NCBI RefSeq assembly: GCF_002564465.1
Contig: NZ_NUUX01000015.1
Coordinates: forward strand, 78,494 to 142,493
Direction: 5' to 3'
From: Bacillus sp. AFS088145
GTDB taxonomy: Bacteria; Bacillota; Bacilli; Bacillales; Bacillaceae_G
DNA length: 64,000 bases
Shown: one piece after another, positions 54,797 through 62,724 of the stretch
Numbering within the stretch: the first letter of the stretch is position 1
Layout of the letters: the number at the start of each line of letters is the position of its first letter
The notes under the pieces: model-generated
Databases searched by the model: none
The model's input: only the letters and a program-made list of their open reading frames with translations
Told to the model about the DNA's origin: nothing
Program-made: the position numbers and the translations under genes

Positions 54797-55194
54797 TTAA
54801 TATAAAGGTTATATTTAGTAGAGTTAAGTATTAATTAGTAAATTTCTCCTAAAAAATAGGGTGGTTGGAATAATCTTTCACATTAAAACGTTGATATATC
54901 AATATCGGTAGTCCTGGTATGCTCAATTTCTCATCTAAACAAATTTACATAATTTAAATAAAATACAAGTAAATAACACATAAAATTACTTACTAGGAAA
55001 TTGAACGTCCCCCCTCCTATCGGGGGAAGTAGTAGAACTATTATTGCGTAAAAAGAGTAGAAAGATAGGATTTAACTCTATGTAATCCAGGAGTCTAGTC
55101 CGTTTACCGTTATGGACCAGAAATGATTGTATGAGGCCGATTGAATAGGCACATTATATGTAACTTATATCTATAAAAATATTTCACCAATAGA

Positions 55195-55223
55195 AAAAAG
55201 AACCGTTTTTAAAACGATTCTTT
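55195..55223 (-). terminator. terminator of the RND pump gene
   Basis: AAAGAACCGTTTT / AAAACGATTCTTT, with one mismatch pair; T-rich end on the minus strand. Confidence 0.7.
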
Positions 55224-55264
55224 GATCTAACGACAAGAATGAACAAATAAATACTACACACTTC

Positions 55265-58200
55265 CTAAACAGTTTTTATATATTTATGACTGAGGTCATC
55301 AACGATGTCATTGGGTCTCTGGTCATAGTCCTTATGAAGCCATTTATACAAAATAGGAATCATAAATAAGCTGATCAATGTGGAGCTTACTAACCCACCA
55401 ATCACAACAATACCGAGAGTTTGAGAGATAATAGTGTCAGTTCGAGATGATAAAGCTAAAGGTATTAGTGTTAAAATTGTTGTTAAAGCAGTTGTGAGAA
55501 TCGGCCTAATTCTAGATAATGTACCTTGTAATAGTGCTTCATCTAAACTGTGTCCTGCCACCCTATTTCTCTCTATTTTATCTACCAATACAATCCCATT
55601 CGTAACCACGATTCCGGTTAACATTAACAGTCCGACCAGAGCGGCCAGGTTCCATTCCAAATGGAAGATTAACATTCCAGCGACTGATCCAATGAAGGCA
55701 AGCGGTATACAAACTAATACTGTCAGAGGTGCCTTCCATCCCCTGAATACACAGCTGATAATGGAAAGAACAATCAAAATGGAAAATGATAAAGCTATGG
55801 CCATTTCATAGATCATTTCCTTTACTTGCTCAGGAGCTCCTGCAAAAGAGTAATTGACTCCTTCGGGCAACGGAGTATCCTTAAGTACACTTTTAACCTG
55901 TTTGGTTACTTTCCCTACATCTCTAGAGAGAATGTTTCCCGTAATAACAGCGTATGGATGACCATCCTTCTCTTGTATTACAGATGCATCTGTTATGGGA
56001 GAAGCAACAACAAGCTGATTTAATCTAAAAGTTCTTCCCTCTTTATTAATAAACGATTCGTTACCCATCCGATTTAATAATCGCAGAGCCGGATCTGTTT
56101 CATTGGGGGCTTGGGCATTCTTACGATCCACATTCTTAAGATGTAAAACGATAGGATAAGTATTATTGTTAATCGAAATCTCGCCTATTGTGCCTTCAGC
56201 AGTGTATAATTTGAACCGATTTATTATATCTGATAAATTCAGACCGTTTTGTTCAATCATCCTTCTGTTTAAGGTTAATTGATATTGAGAAGCGGTGCCT
56301 TCTTCATCAGCCAAACCTTGCACGGCAAGTCCCGGTATCAACTTTAAACGATTTCCAACAGAGCGTGATAAATTTTCAAGAGTTTGGCTATCCGCACCAC
56401 TTAGATTAATTTTTAATAACGAGTCATCTCCCGAGATACTCTTGTCAGTTACCGTGTAAATTGCTGAACTTTTAAGAGAATCCAACTGCTTTTGTAATTG
56501 GCTAGTCATTCTAGTTTTATCTGCATTTTTTTTAATACTTAGGGACAGATTGGCTATATTCGGCTGCTGGATCCATCCACCTCCAGCATCAAATACATCG
56601 TCTGATTGGGGAGTGTAAGAAGAACCGAGGCCGGACGAAAATGAAGAAACGTTTTGATTCCTTTGCAAAAGTCCCTCAACTCTCTTCACTTCTTCGTCTA
56701 CTTCACTCAGCGATGTATTTTTGGGTAATTCAATTTGAATGCCGAGCTGCCCTGTATTATTAGTCATGGTCAGGAAATTTACAGGAAGCAAGGTCGAGGC
56801 TACACCCAAAACAACAAATAAACTTACAGTTATTGTACTAAGAAGCTTCCTTCTCTGTAAAACCCAGCCATAAATCTTATAAGAACGTTGTGCCATGAAA
56901 TCATCGTGTGCTGTTGGCTTTCCTTTCCAGACAAGATTATATAGAGCAGGAACTACAAGAACTGAAACAACTAAGGAAATAATGAGAGCAATTACAACAG
57001 ACCATGCAAAACCTGAAAAGGCTGCGCCAACGAGACCACCGACAAGGGCTATGGGAATATATACAGCAACCGTAGTGGCCGTAGATGAAACAATCGCCGG
57101 AATCATCTCTTTTACGGCTAGCGTAATGAACGAAAAGCTTTTTAATTCTTTTCCTTCTTTTACTTCTTTTACTTTTCTGTTGATATTGTCCAAGATAACA
57201 ATCGAATCATCCACAACCCTTCCCATCGCCACCACAAGGCCGGAAACGGTAAGAATGTTAAGGGAGATTCCTAACAACTTTAGGATACCGGTAGTAGCTA
57301 AAAGACAGATCGGCAAGGAAATGGCAATCAATAATGTAGAGCGTACATTGCGAAAGAATAGAAATACGCAGATCATGGAGAACAAGCATCCCAATAATCC
57401 CTCTTTAACGAGTCCCTGTAAAGAATGGTTCACCTGCTTGCCCTGGTCAAAAAGTATGGAAGCTTCTACATCATTATTTTTAATCGGTGTTATATCTTGT
57501 AGTCGGCTGTGAATGCTTTTCGACAGATTGCTAATATTTGACGAAGGCGTTTTTAAAATATCCAGTACTACACTTGGTGTACCTTTTGTTCTGGATATGG
57601 TCTGAAGATTAACAATCGAATTCGAAATATCTGCCACGTCAGATAGAGAAATGGTCTTACCATCTGACCGACTTATAGGCAACTTCTGCAGATCTGTTTT
57701 GTTCAGCCCCCAGCCGTTCACTTTTATGGGAAGTGTCATCTGACCGTCTGATAAGTTCCCTTCTGTTTCAGTTGTGTGTTGTTGTATGAGGGAATTATTG
57801 ATGTCGTCCACACTAAAACCGGACTTAATTAAATCTTCCTTGCGAATTGAGATGGCGTATCCAGCATTTCCAGCGCCTGATACTTGAATGTCCTTTATTC
57901 CAGGAACAGTTTTAAGTCCTTTTACCACTTCTTCTTGTACGGAAGTCCTTAGCATGTTTTCTGTAATATTGACATTATTGCTTTTTAGACTGATTGTCAT
58001 AATAGGAAGCGAATGCGTACTAAGGCGGTTCACAAGTGGTTTGTCGGTTCCTTTTGGCAATGAAATTTCTTCTATCGCTTTATTCACTTGCTGCTCTGCT
58101 TTTTCCATATCATATTTCATAGGAAAATTTAGACTTATAAACGAGCCCCCATTAAAGGAATTAGTTTCCACATTCTGAAGATTGTCTACTACCCTGACCG

Positions 58201-58411
58201 CCTCCTGGATAGGATTTGTTATATATTCTTTAACCTGATCAGCCTGTAGGCTCTTAGCTTTTACTGTAACCGTAAGTGTAGGATTATTAATTTCAGGTAG
58301 ATAATCCCTCTGCATTTGAAAGGCTGATATTGCACCCCATACTAGAACGATGATAGTTAGAGTAATAATGAGGCCAGCTCTTCTGATAGAGGCTTGTAGT
58401 AAATGATTCAT
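55265..58411 (-). CDS. RND-family efflux transporter (SwrC/AcrB type)
   Basis: 1048 residues with the RND layout: helix 1 at about 12-30, a large extracellular loop, helices 2-6 including GRVVDDSIVILDNINRK near residue 395-411 (the paired Asp in helix 4 carry protons), and a second half with the same pattern and LTGIVVTNGIVLVDKIERN. It lacks a membrane-fusion partner gene, as is normal for Gram-positive SwrC-like pumps that export lipopeptides or amphiphiles. AGGAGG-like sites lie upstream, and a possible 50-codon frame ends 19 nt before the ATG. Confidence 0.93.
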   Translation of the reverse strand: MNHLLQASIRRAGLIITLTIIVLVWGAISAFQMQRDYLPEINNPTLTVTVKAKSLQADQVKEYITNPIQEAVRVVDNLQNVETNSFNGGSFISLNFPMKYDMEKAEQQVNKAIEEISLPKGTDKPLVNRLSTHSLPIMTISLKSNNVNITENMLRTSVQEEVVKGLKTVPGIKDIQVSGAGNAGYAISIRKEDLIKSGFSVDDINNSLIQQHTTETEGNLSDGQMTLPIKVNGWGLNKTDLQKLPISRSDGKTISLSDVADISNSIVNLQTISRTKGTPSVVLDILKTPSSNISNLSKSIHSRLQDITPIKNNDVEASILFDQGKQVNHSLQGLVKEGLLGCLFSMICVFLFFRNVRSTLLIAISLPICLLATTGILKLLGISLNILTVSGLVVAMGRVVDDSIVILDNINRKVKEVKEGKELKSFSFITLAVKEMIPAIVSSTATTVAVYIPIALVGGLVGAAFSGFAWSVVIALIISLVVSVLVVPALYNLVWKGKPTAHDDFMAQRSYKIYGWVLQRRKLLSTITVSLFVVLGVASTLLPVNFLTMTNNTGQLGIQIELPKNTSLSEVDEEVKRVEGLLQRNQNVSSFSSGLGSSYTPQSDDVFDAGGGWIQQPNIANLSLSIKKNADKTRMTSQLQKQLDSLKSSAIYTVTDKSISGDDSLLKINLSGADSQTLENLSRSVGNRLKLIPGLAVQGLADEEGTASQYQLTLNRRMIEQNGLNLSDIINRFKLYTAEGTIGEISINNNTYPIVLHLKNVDRKNAQAPNETDPALRLLNRMGNESFINKEGRTFRLNQLVVASPITDASVIQEKDGHPYAVITGNILSRDVGKVTKQVKSVLKDTPLPEGVNYSFAGAPEQVKEMIYEMAIALSFSILIVLSIISCVFRGWKAPLTVLVCIPLAFIGSVAGMLIFHLEWNLAALVGLLMLTGIVVTNGIVLVDKIERNRVAGHSLDEALLQGTLSRIRPILTTALTTILTLIPLALSSRTDTIISQTLGIVVIGGLVSSTLISLFMIPILYKWLHKDYDQRPNDIVDDLSHKYIKTV

Positions 58412-58429
58412 TTTCTCCAGATTCCCTCC

Positions 58430-58582
58430 TTATAAAGAAATTATTATGTACGTTTTACTGCACCAAAGTAACATGCCAAGCATATTTACTTTTTGAATTG
58501 GTAAGAAATCTAATCTGCCCTCTTTTTTAAGCGAGTAGATGACAAGTGGTAGTTGTGAAATTATGGTCATCGGTTTCACCAT
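58430..58582 (-). CDS. possible 50-residue protein upstream of the RND pump
   Basis: ATG-started frame MVKPMTIISQLPLVIYSLKK to SKTYIIISL whose stop overlaps the ribosome binding region of the pump gene. AAGGG lies only 3 nt before the ATG, which is poor. It might be a leader controlling the pump, or a remnant of a regulator. Not recognised. Confidence 0.3.
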   Translation of the reverse strand: MVKPMTIISQLPLVIYSLKKEGRLDFLPIQKVNMLGMLLWCSKTYIIISL

Positions 58583-58663
58583 TTACCCTTAAAAGACCCA
58601 GCAAGCAAACTTGTGTCTTTCTTGAATCCCCTTACTCCTTTTTAATAGATTAATCCCCATCTG

Positions 58664-58689
58664 TTAATCTACAATTTCAGATTTGTAAA
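58664..58689 (-). promoter_or_regulatory. promoter/operator motif shared with the propeller gene, copy B
   Basis: On the minus strand: TTTACA, 17 bases containing AATCTGAAATTGTAGAT, TAACAG. If it is the pump promoter, the transcript has a leader of about 250 nt with the hairpin and small frame described nearby. Confidence 0.45.
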
Positions 58690-58921
58690 GCTATATAAAT
58701 TCTTTGTTAATCCTATTAATTATTTATCAGATAAATTTACGTTTTTTTGGGGAGCCACAAGGCAGAACAGCTCTTCAAAAGTCAGAGCTATCCTTCCTCA
58801 TCTATTGGAACAATTCCGTTCCCTTACAGATCTAACTTCTCAAGTTCTTCAATCACTACTCGAAGAATAACTCAAGGTGATATCTGGATCCATAACAACC
58901 TCGTAAATCCTTTAGAAGAAC

Positions 58922-58961
58922 AAAAAAAGGCACCAACCACAAGGGTTAGTTGCCTCCTTTT
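58922..58961 (-). terminator. terminator of the amidohydrolase gene
   Basis: AAAAAAGGCA-CAACC / GGTTAGTTGCCTCCTTTTT, an imperfect but long stem at the 3' end of the gene. Confidence 0.7.
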
Positions 58962-58963
58962 TC

Positions 58964-59824
58964 CTATTCAATTAATCCTAAAAAGTTTTTACCGAGTATG
59001 TATTCCTTTTCATTATCAGGAATTAGAAGGGATTCCACCCATCTTTTCTTGTCCGAATAGTCATATTCATTAAATGTCTTCATTCCATATGGTCCGTCAC
59101 AGCCAAAAAGAACTTTACGGTAACCTAAAGCCTCTACCGCTTGTTTTACAATTGACGGATTAAGATAATCACTTGATGTATCAACATATACATTTGGTTT
59201 TTCCTTAACATATTTCCATAGATTTCTCCAAAATGGTAGACCAGCGTGAGCATAAATTAATTTAAGTTTAGGAAAATTTTCAGGTAGATATTTATAGGAG
59301 TCAATCTCAGAAGAAAGATGAATAATCATCGGTACATCTTTTAATTCACATAAAGCAGCAACTGGTTCAAGAGCTTTAATACGATAACCATGCATGAATG
59401 GATGAACCTTTACCCCAATAAAACTAGGGTTATTAAGATAGAATTCGATTTCTTCCATAAAATTAGGAATCATAGGGTTCACTGCTACCCAACCTAGAAA
59501 ACGGTCTGGAAATCTTGCAATTGCAGTAGCCACAATATCATTTTGCGGCTCGGTAAAAATCTTGTATTTGTTACCATAAAGATTCAAATAGCCATCTTTC
59601 ACTAGACCATCATAAATTTTGTGCCCAATTTGAGGTGTATTAAGTATTAGAAAACGGAATAATCGTTGGATCTGATACTGAATGGTACGATCCGATTCAA
59701 ACATTTTTTCACTCATAGGAGGGATTAGAGCAGTTTTTGCTATATTATTTTTATCCATCCCCTCTATCATTTTTTCTAAGGTCAGCATGGATTCATCCAC
59801 ATGAAAATGGCAATCAATAATAAT
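58964..59824 (-). CDS. metal-dependent amidohydrolase-2 family protein, probable AUU start
   Basis: About 287 residues of a TIM-barrel hydrolase (PF04909 type): IGVKVHPFMHGYRI, MIIHLSSE, LKLIYAHAGLPFW and VLFGCDGPYG give the metal and substrate residues in order. The first strand and HxH metal motif, IIDCHFHVDE, lie upstream of the first ordinary start (GTG at 59800). Between a good AGGGGAG site (59831-59837) and that motif there is only ATT ATT ATT; an in-frame stop sits before the site. So translation probably begins at ATT 59824 or 59821, or an ATG was lost by mutation. Starting at the GTG would remove both metal-binding His. Substrate unknown. Confidence 0.75.
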   Translation of the reverse strand: MIIDCHFHVDESMLTLEKMIEGMDKNNIAKTALIPPMSEKMFESDRTIQYQIQRLFRFLILNTPQIGHKIYDGLVKDGYLNLYGNKYKIFTEPQNDIVATAIARFPDRFLGWVAVNPMIPNFMEEIEFYLNNPSFIGVKVHPFMHGYRIKALEPVAALCELKDVPMIIHLSSEIDSYKYLPENFPKLKLIYAHAGLPFWRNLWKYVKEKPNVYVDTSSDYLNPSIVKQAVEALGYRKVLFGCDGPYGMKTFNEYDYSDKKRWVESLLIPDNEKEYILGKNFLGLIE

Positions 59825-59837
59825 ATAAATCTCCCCT

Positions 59838-60191
59838 CTTCTACTCTATTTTTTCAATGTATTGCTTTATCAACTTTTAAATTATTCACTTTTAACCTAT
59901 CTTTACTAGTATCATATATATGCTTTGAAAAAAACTTTATTAAATTAAAGACTAATGATCAGATTCAATGCACCTTTAACTGCAAATGAATTGCACTTTC
60001 TTTTTTACGAATTTATTTAGAAACTCTCTTTGGGGGGATTCAACTTTTCAATGTAGGATTAAGAATTGGAGATACATAGTTTTTACCAGTCAATATGTAC
60101 CGAGTGAAATACAGCTACTAAAATATTAAGTTTAGTATTGTATGGGGCTAGCCCCAAACCCTAGCTAGCTCAACCCAATAGCTTAAAAAAG
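59838..60191. other. intergenic stretch
   Basis: AT-rich, with the 12-bp palindrome GGGGCTAGCCCC near 60146 and no convincing coding frame or promoter pair. Confidence 0.4.
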
Positions 60192-60227
60192 AAAAAGGCT
60201 TATACAATTATTTCTATAAGCCTTTTT
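60192..60227 (-). terminator. terminator of the frameshifted secreted-protein gene
   Basis: AAAAAGGCTTATA / TATAAGCCTTTTT, perfect stem. Confidence 0.85.
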
Positions 60228-60236
60228 GTAGTAAGG

Positions 60237-60790
60237 TTATCTATAGTCTTTTAATTGAATTGAGTGGTATCTAGTAGTTTTACTAATTAATTTAGTACGC
60301 TTGCTGTCTGAGTATGAATAATAAATTATTTTACTCCTGTTGTAATAAGCGTCATTCTTCACATATATTACCGCTTTTAGATATTTAGGGGTATAGTTAC
60401 CAAATCCAAGGAAACTAAAATACCATTCCAAACAGCTTTAGCTTTATTTATATAATAACCTCCTGGTAATCCATTAATCAGAGTAGTTGCAACTGCTGCT
60501 ACGAATCCGTCACGTGCACTTGTAGTACCATAAACAGTTTTTGCATAAGAATAATCTTGATATCCATCATTTACTACCATACGAGCTGATTTCTCAGGAG
60601 TTTCAGGTGTTGCTAATGCTTCTGCTTCAAGTTGTTCAAGTTTATCTGATTCATCGACAACAATAGTATCATCAGATATGTTGTTTACTTCTTCCTGTAC
60701 TGGCTGAGTTTCTTCTGCATTTACAAAGTTTGGAGCAATTGTTGATGTCAAAATTGCTCCAGAGAGTAAGGTTAATCTTAATTTTTTCAT
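60237..60790 (-). pseudogene. small secreted protein with an internal frameshift
   Basis: The first frame (60377-60790) starts with a signal peptide (MKKLRLTLLSGAILTS, then FVNAEE) and an acidic linker, then GYQDYSYAKTVYGTTSARDG and KAVWN. Just there coding quality passes to another frame (60237-60431): WYFSFLGFGNYTPKYLKAV, then YVKNDAYYNRSKIIYYSY and TRYHSIQLKDYR, a Tyr/Lys-rich domain like the ends of secreted Bacillus proteins. A single-base shift near 60425 would restore one protein of about 184 residues. It is either a real disruption or a sequence error. The gene has a good ribosome binding site and terminator. Confidence 0.6.
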
Positions 60791-60951
60791 GATTTCCTCC
60801 TAACATTAAACTATTCATATTTAATGTTAACAAAATACTAGAAGGAAAATTGTTCTATAAATTACATTTTTGTGTAATTTTTCACAATATTTATCAAACT
60901 ATTTTATGGTATAATATAACAATTAAACTACAGATATAGAAGGTGTTTGTG

Positions 60952-61197
60952 ATGACTTATTTAAGTGATTTGACAAAAAAAATAAAACCTTTTTTTATAG
61001 CAGTGATGATAGGTAGTCTTTTTATTATTAAACCTCAAAATATTGATTTGAAAATACTTTTAATGTGCATTTTAGGTGGTTCACTTATATTAGAATCTTG
61101 TTTTTTAAGCTACAAAAATAAAAAGGTGACTAATCGGATAGATTTCTTTTTTGGTTTGTTTTTAATTTTTTTTTCTATCTTTCAAAAAATAAATTAA
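60952..61197 (+). CDS. small two- to three-helix membrane protein
   Basis: About 81 residues from ATG 60952 (AAGGTG 8 nt upstream; the in-frame GTG at 60943 lies in that site). Hydrophobic stretches at about 14-29, 34-52 and 64-78 predict an integral membrane protein with a short basic loop (YKNKKVTNR). Its 3' end overlaps a minus-strand pseudogene. Function unknown. Confidence 0.5.
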   Translation: MTYLSDLTKKIKPFFIAVMIGSLFIIKPQNIDLKILLMCILGGSLILESCFLSYKNKKVTNRIDFFFGLFLIFFSIFQKIN

Positions 61198-61526
61198 ATC
61201 TGTCATCTGTAATAGCTTCATTAAAATTGAATCTCTATCAGTTAACATTTTTATTTCTTTATTTTCTTTTTCTAACTCTTCAACACGTTCATTTGTAAAC
61301 TTCAATGCTCCAATATTGTATCAAGTTTTTCGTTCATTATAAAAGGTGTTACGGAATTATAAAGGCCAACTGAATTCCCTTTAATAACTTGTTTAACAGC
61401 TTCTTCTACTTTCAAACTTCTATTACTACAATTACCTGTTCAAAACAATCAATATCCTTAACACTAAAGAGTCTATAGCCATTTTATCGATCCATAATAA
61501 ATTCATAATCGTACTTAACAAACATA
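61162..61526 (-). pseudogene. decayed MerR-like regulator
   Basis: Reading through one stop and two frame changes gives YDYEFIMDR, then NGYRLFSVKDIDCFEQVI (the wing and helix typical of MerR-type regulators). This continues with SLKVEEAVKQVIKGNSVG, and with a coiled-coil end ALKFTNERVEELEKENKEIK. Stops and shifts occur near 61496, 61425 and 61310. The start of the helix-turn-helix is also missing, so the gene is dead. Confidence 0.6.
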
Positions 61527-61790
61527 AAGCAAAATAGGGAAAAAGATTAAGGTGACTACATTAGTCCCCTCTATCCTCCCCCCTGTTCGTGCCTTTTGTC
61601 AGATGTCTATTCTGATTTTAGCAAAGGTTTATTATTTTAAAACAAGCTCAGCCACACACTCAACATGTGTGGGATGTATGTAGCAACACATGGGATGTCG
61701 GTGGATTTTCCTAACTTACAATTAAAAACAACAGCGTATTTTCGTTTTACCCAGAAAATATTCAATATTATACTTCAACAGAGCCTACAA
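61527..61790. other. decayed spacer with a methyltransferase-like gene tail
   Basis: On the minus strand, HPTHVECVAELVLK ends at a stop at 61635; it resembles the C-terminus of TrmA/RlmCD-type RNA m5U methyltransferases (HVECV). Its last 20 bases recur at 51815. Nothing else is recognisable. Confidence 0.3.
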
Positions 61791-62102
61791 TTAAAAAAGG
61801 AAACCAAAAACTTGGTTTCCTCTCTTTTTTTGCATCTCAATTGCATCTAGTACATCAATAACATTATCTTTAATAACATCTCCTGCTTTTGCTTGTAAAA
61901 TGACCTGGTAAATCTACTTTTAATGTATAAGGAATTAGATCAGTATTCAAATCTAGCGCATAACTTCCATTTTTGTTAATAAAGAATGCATCTACAACAT
62001 TTTTCCCATCATATGTGCAGTCACTTTTGCACCAATATTATTTTGAACTAATTTTAAATTAGTCGAACCAGTAGTAGGATTAATTGTTCCTTCTAAAAGC
62101 AT
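61791..62102 (-). pseudogene. fragment of a large secreted protein with dockerin-like end, two frameshifts
   Basis: Three frames join into MLLEGTINPTTGSTNLKLVQ, then YDGKNVVDAFFINKNGSYAL and TDLIPYTLKVDLPGHF, then AGDVIKDNVIDVLDAIEMQ, an EF-hand/dockerin-like motif found at the C-termini of large Bacillus S8 peptidases and surface proteins. Frame changes are near 62012 and 61903. The N-terminal body is absent. Confidence 0.55.
61793..61831. terminator. bidirectional terminator
   Basis: AGGAAACCA / TGGTTTCCT with a 6-nt loop, flanked by A6 and T7. Confidence 0.8.
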
Positions 62103-62122
62103 TTTTATATAAACGGGTAATC

Positions 62123-62257
62123 TTATGCAACTTTTTCAAATAAAGCTAAAGCTTTTTTTGAACTTTTTAACGCATGTAGTGCGGAAGAAAGAGTTCCTGT
62201 TGGATCTCCAAATGAATAGTGATCGCAGATAGATGGTGTAGTGGTGTTTACCTGATT
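62123..62257 (-). pseudogene. short gene fragment
   Basis: An open frame without a start encodes CDHYSFGDPTGTLSSALHAL then KSSKKALALFEKVA and a stop. It overlaps the end of the frameshifted membrane gene. Composition looks coding; family not recognised. Confidence 0.35.
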
Positions 62258-62525
62258 ATTAAATTGTAGCTAAAATAAAAATTTTTTCCAAGAAAAAACA
62301 AAAGTGCAGAGGCTGCAAAGAACAAACTAAAAATAACACAAAGAGAAACGGCTGTACCTAACCATTTTCTTAAGAGCAATCATTAAATGTCTTATTAGAA
62401 AATCGAAATCCAAGCGCGATTAACAACCATATAATTAGTAATCCGATCAGTATTCCAAGAAATACAGGAATCCAAGGTATCATGTTTTCCATAAGAAAAA
62501 CGAGGCCTAAAGGTATATCCATCAT
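62248..62525 (-). pseudogene. frameshifted small membrane protein
   Basis: From ATG 62525 the first frame encodes IPWIPVFLGILIGLLIIWLL and stops at 62370. The next frame continues LLLRKWLGTAVSLCVIF and FAASALLFFLGKNF to a stop at 62248. A one-base shift near 62375 would join them into a protein of about 92 residues with two or three helices. No good ribosome binding site is visible. Confidence 0.45.
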
Positions 62526-62549
62526 TTGCAGATGGATAGGCCATTAATC

Positions 62550-62698
62550 TTATCTCAAGCCATAAGCCTTAATGACTTCTTGAGAAATTTTGTTGCCTAG
62601 ATCTTCCCAAGCAGCTGCTCGTAACGATACTTATTATTCCTCTGATCATACCATCATCTGCAAAAATTAGAATATCATTTATTAAACTCTTTCACCAT
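62550..62698 (-). pseudogene. frameshifted short gene next to the germination operon
   Basis: Pieces in two frames read SLINDILIFADDGMIRGI and SLRAAAWEDLGNKISQEVI, ending KAYGLR. ATG at 62698 (MVKE) is in a third register. A real but decayed short gene is the best reading; family not recognised. Confidence 0.35.
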
Positions 62699-62724
62699 TA
62701 CATTTAATTACTCTTCCAATTGGG

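Larger units (their letters stand above)
54724..55264. other. intergenic region
   Basis: Contains the promoter of the propeller gene with a shared operator-like motif (54771-54796), a TCCCCC / GGGGGA hairpin at 55008-55028 without a T-run, and the terminator of the RND pump gene. I found no coding frame. Confidence 0.5.
58583..58963. other. leader region of the RND pump and flanking sequence
   Basis: Holds shared motif copy B, and a hairpin at 58592-58620 (AAAGAC ... CAAG / CTTG ... GTCTTT) followed by TTTT on the minus strand. A plus-strand frame ending LPHLLEQFRSLTDLTSQVL at 58870 has no start and is at best a remnant. Confidence 0.4.

Noticed and set aside
54724-54850. PhoP boxes before the phosphoesterase gene
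   Set aside because: TTTACT-like hexamers occur but not at 11-bp steps, unlike the clear arrays before both pstS genes.
56895-57512. 205-codon plus-strand frame inside the RND pump gene
   Set aside because: Long antisense shadow with Thr/Arg-rich composition; the pump frame is clearly the real one.
58747-59073. 108-codon plus-strand frame
   Set aside because: It runs antisense through the amidohydrolase 3' end and terminator, with unlikely composition.
60146-60157. 12-bp palindrome GGGGCTAGCCCC
   Set aside because: No T-run, promoter or gene start is near; too short to support an operator call.
61665-61850. 61-codon plus-strand frame
   Set aside because: It crosses a strong terminator and decayed minus-strand genes, and has no ribosome binding site.
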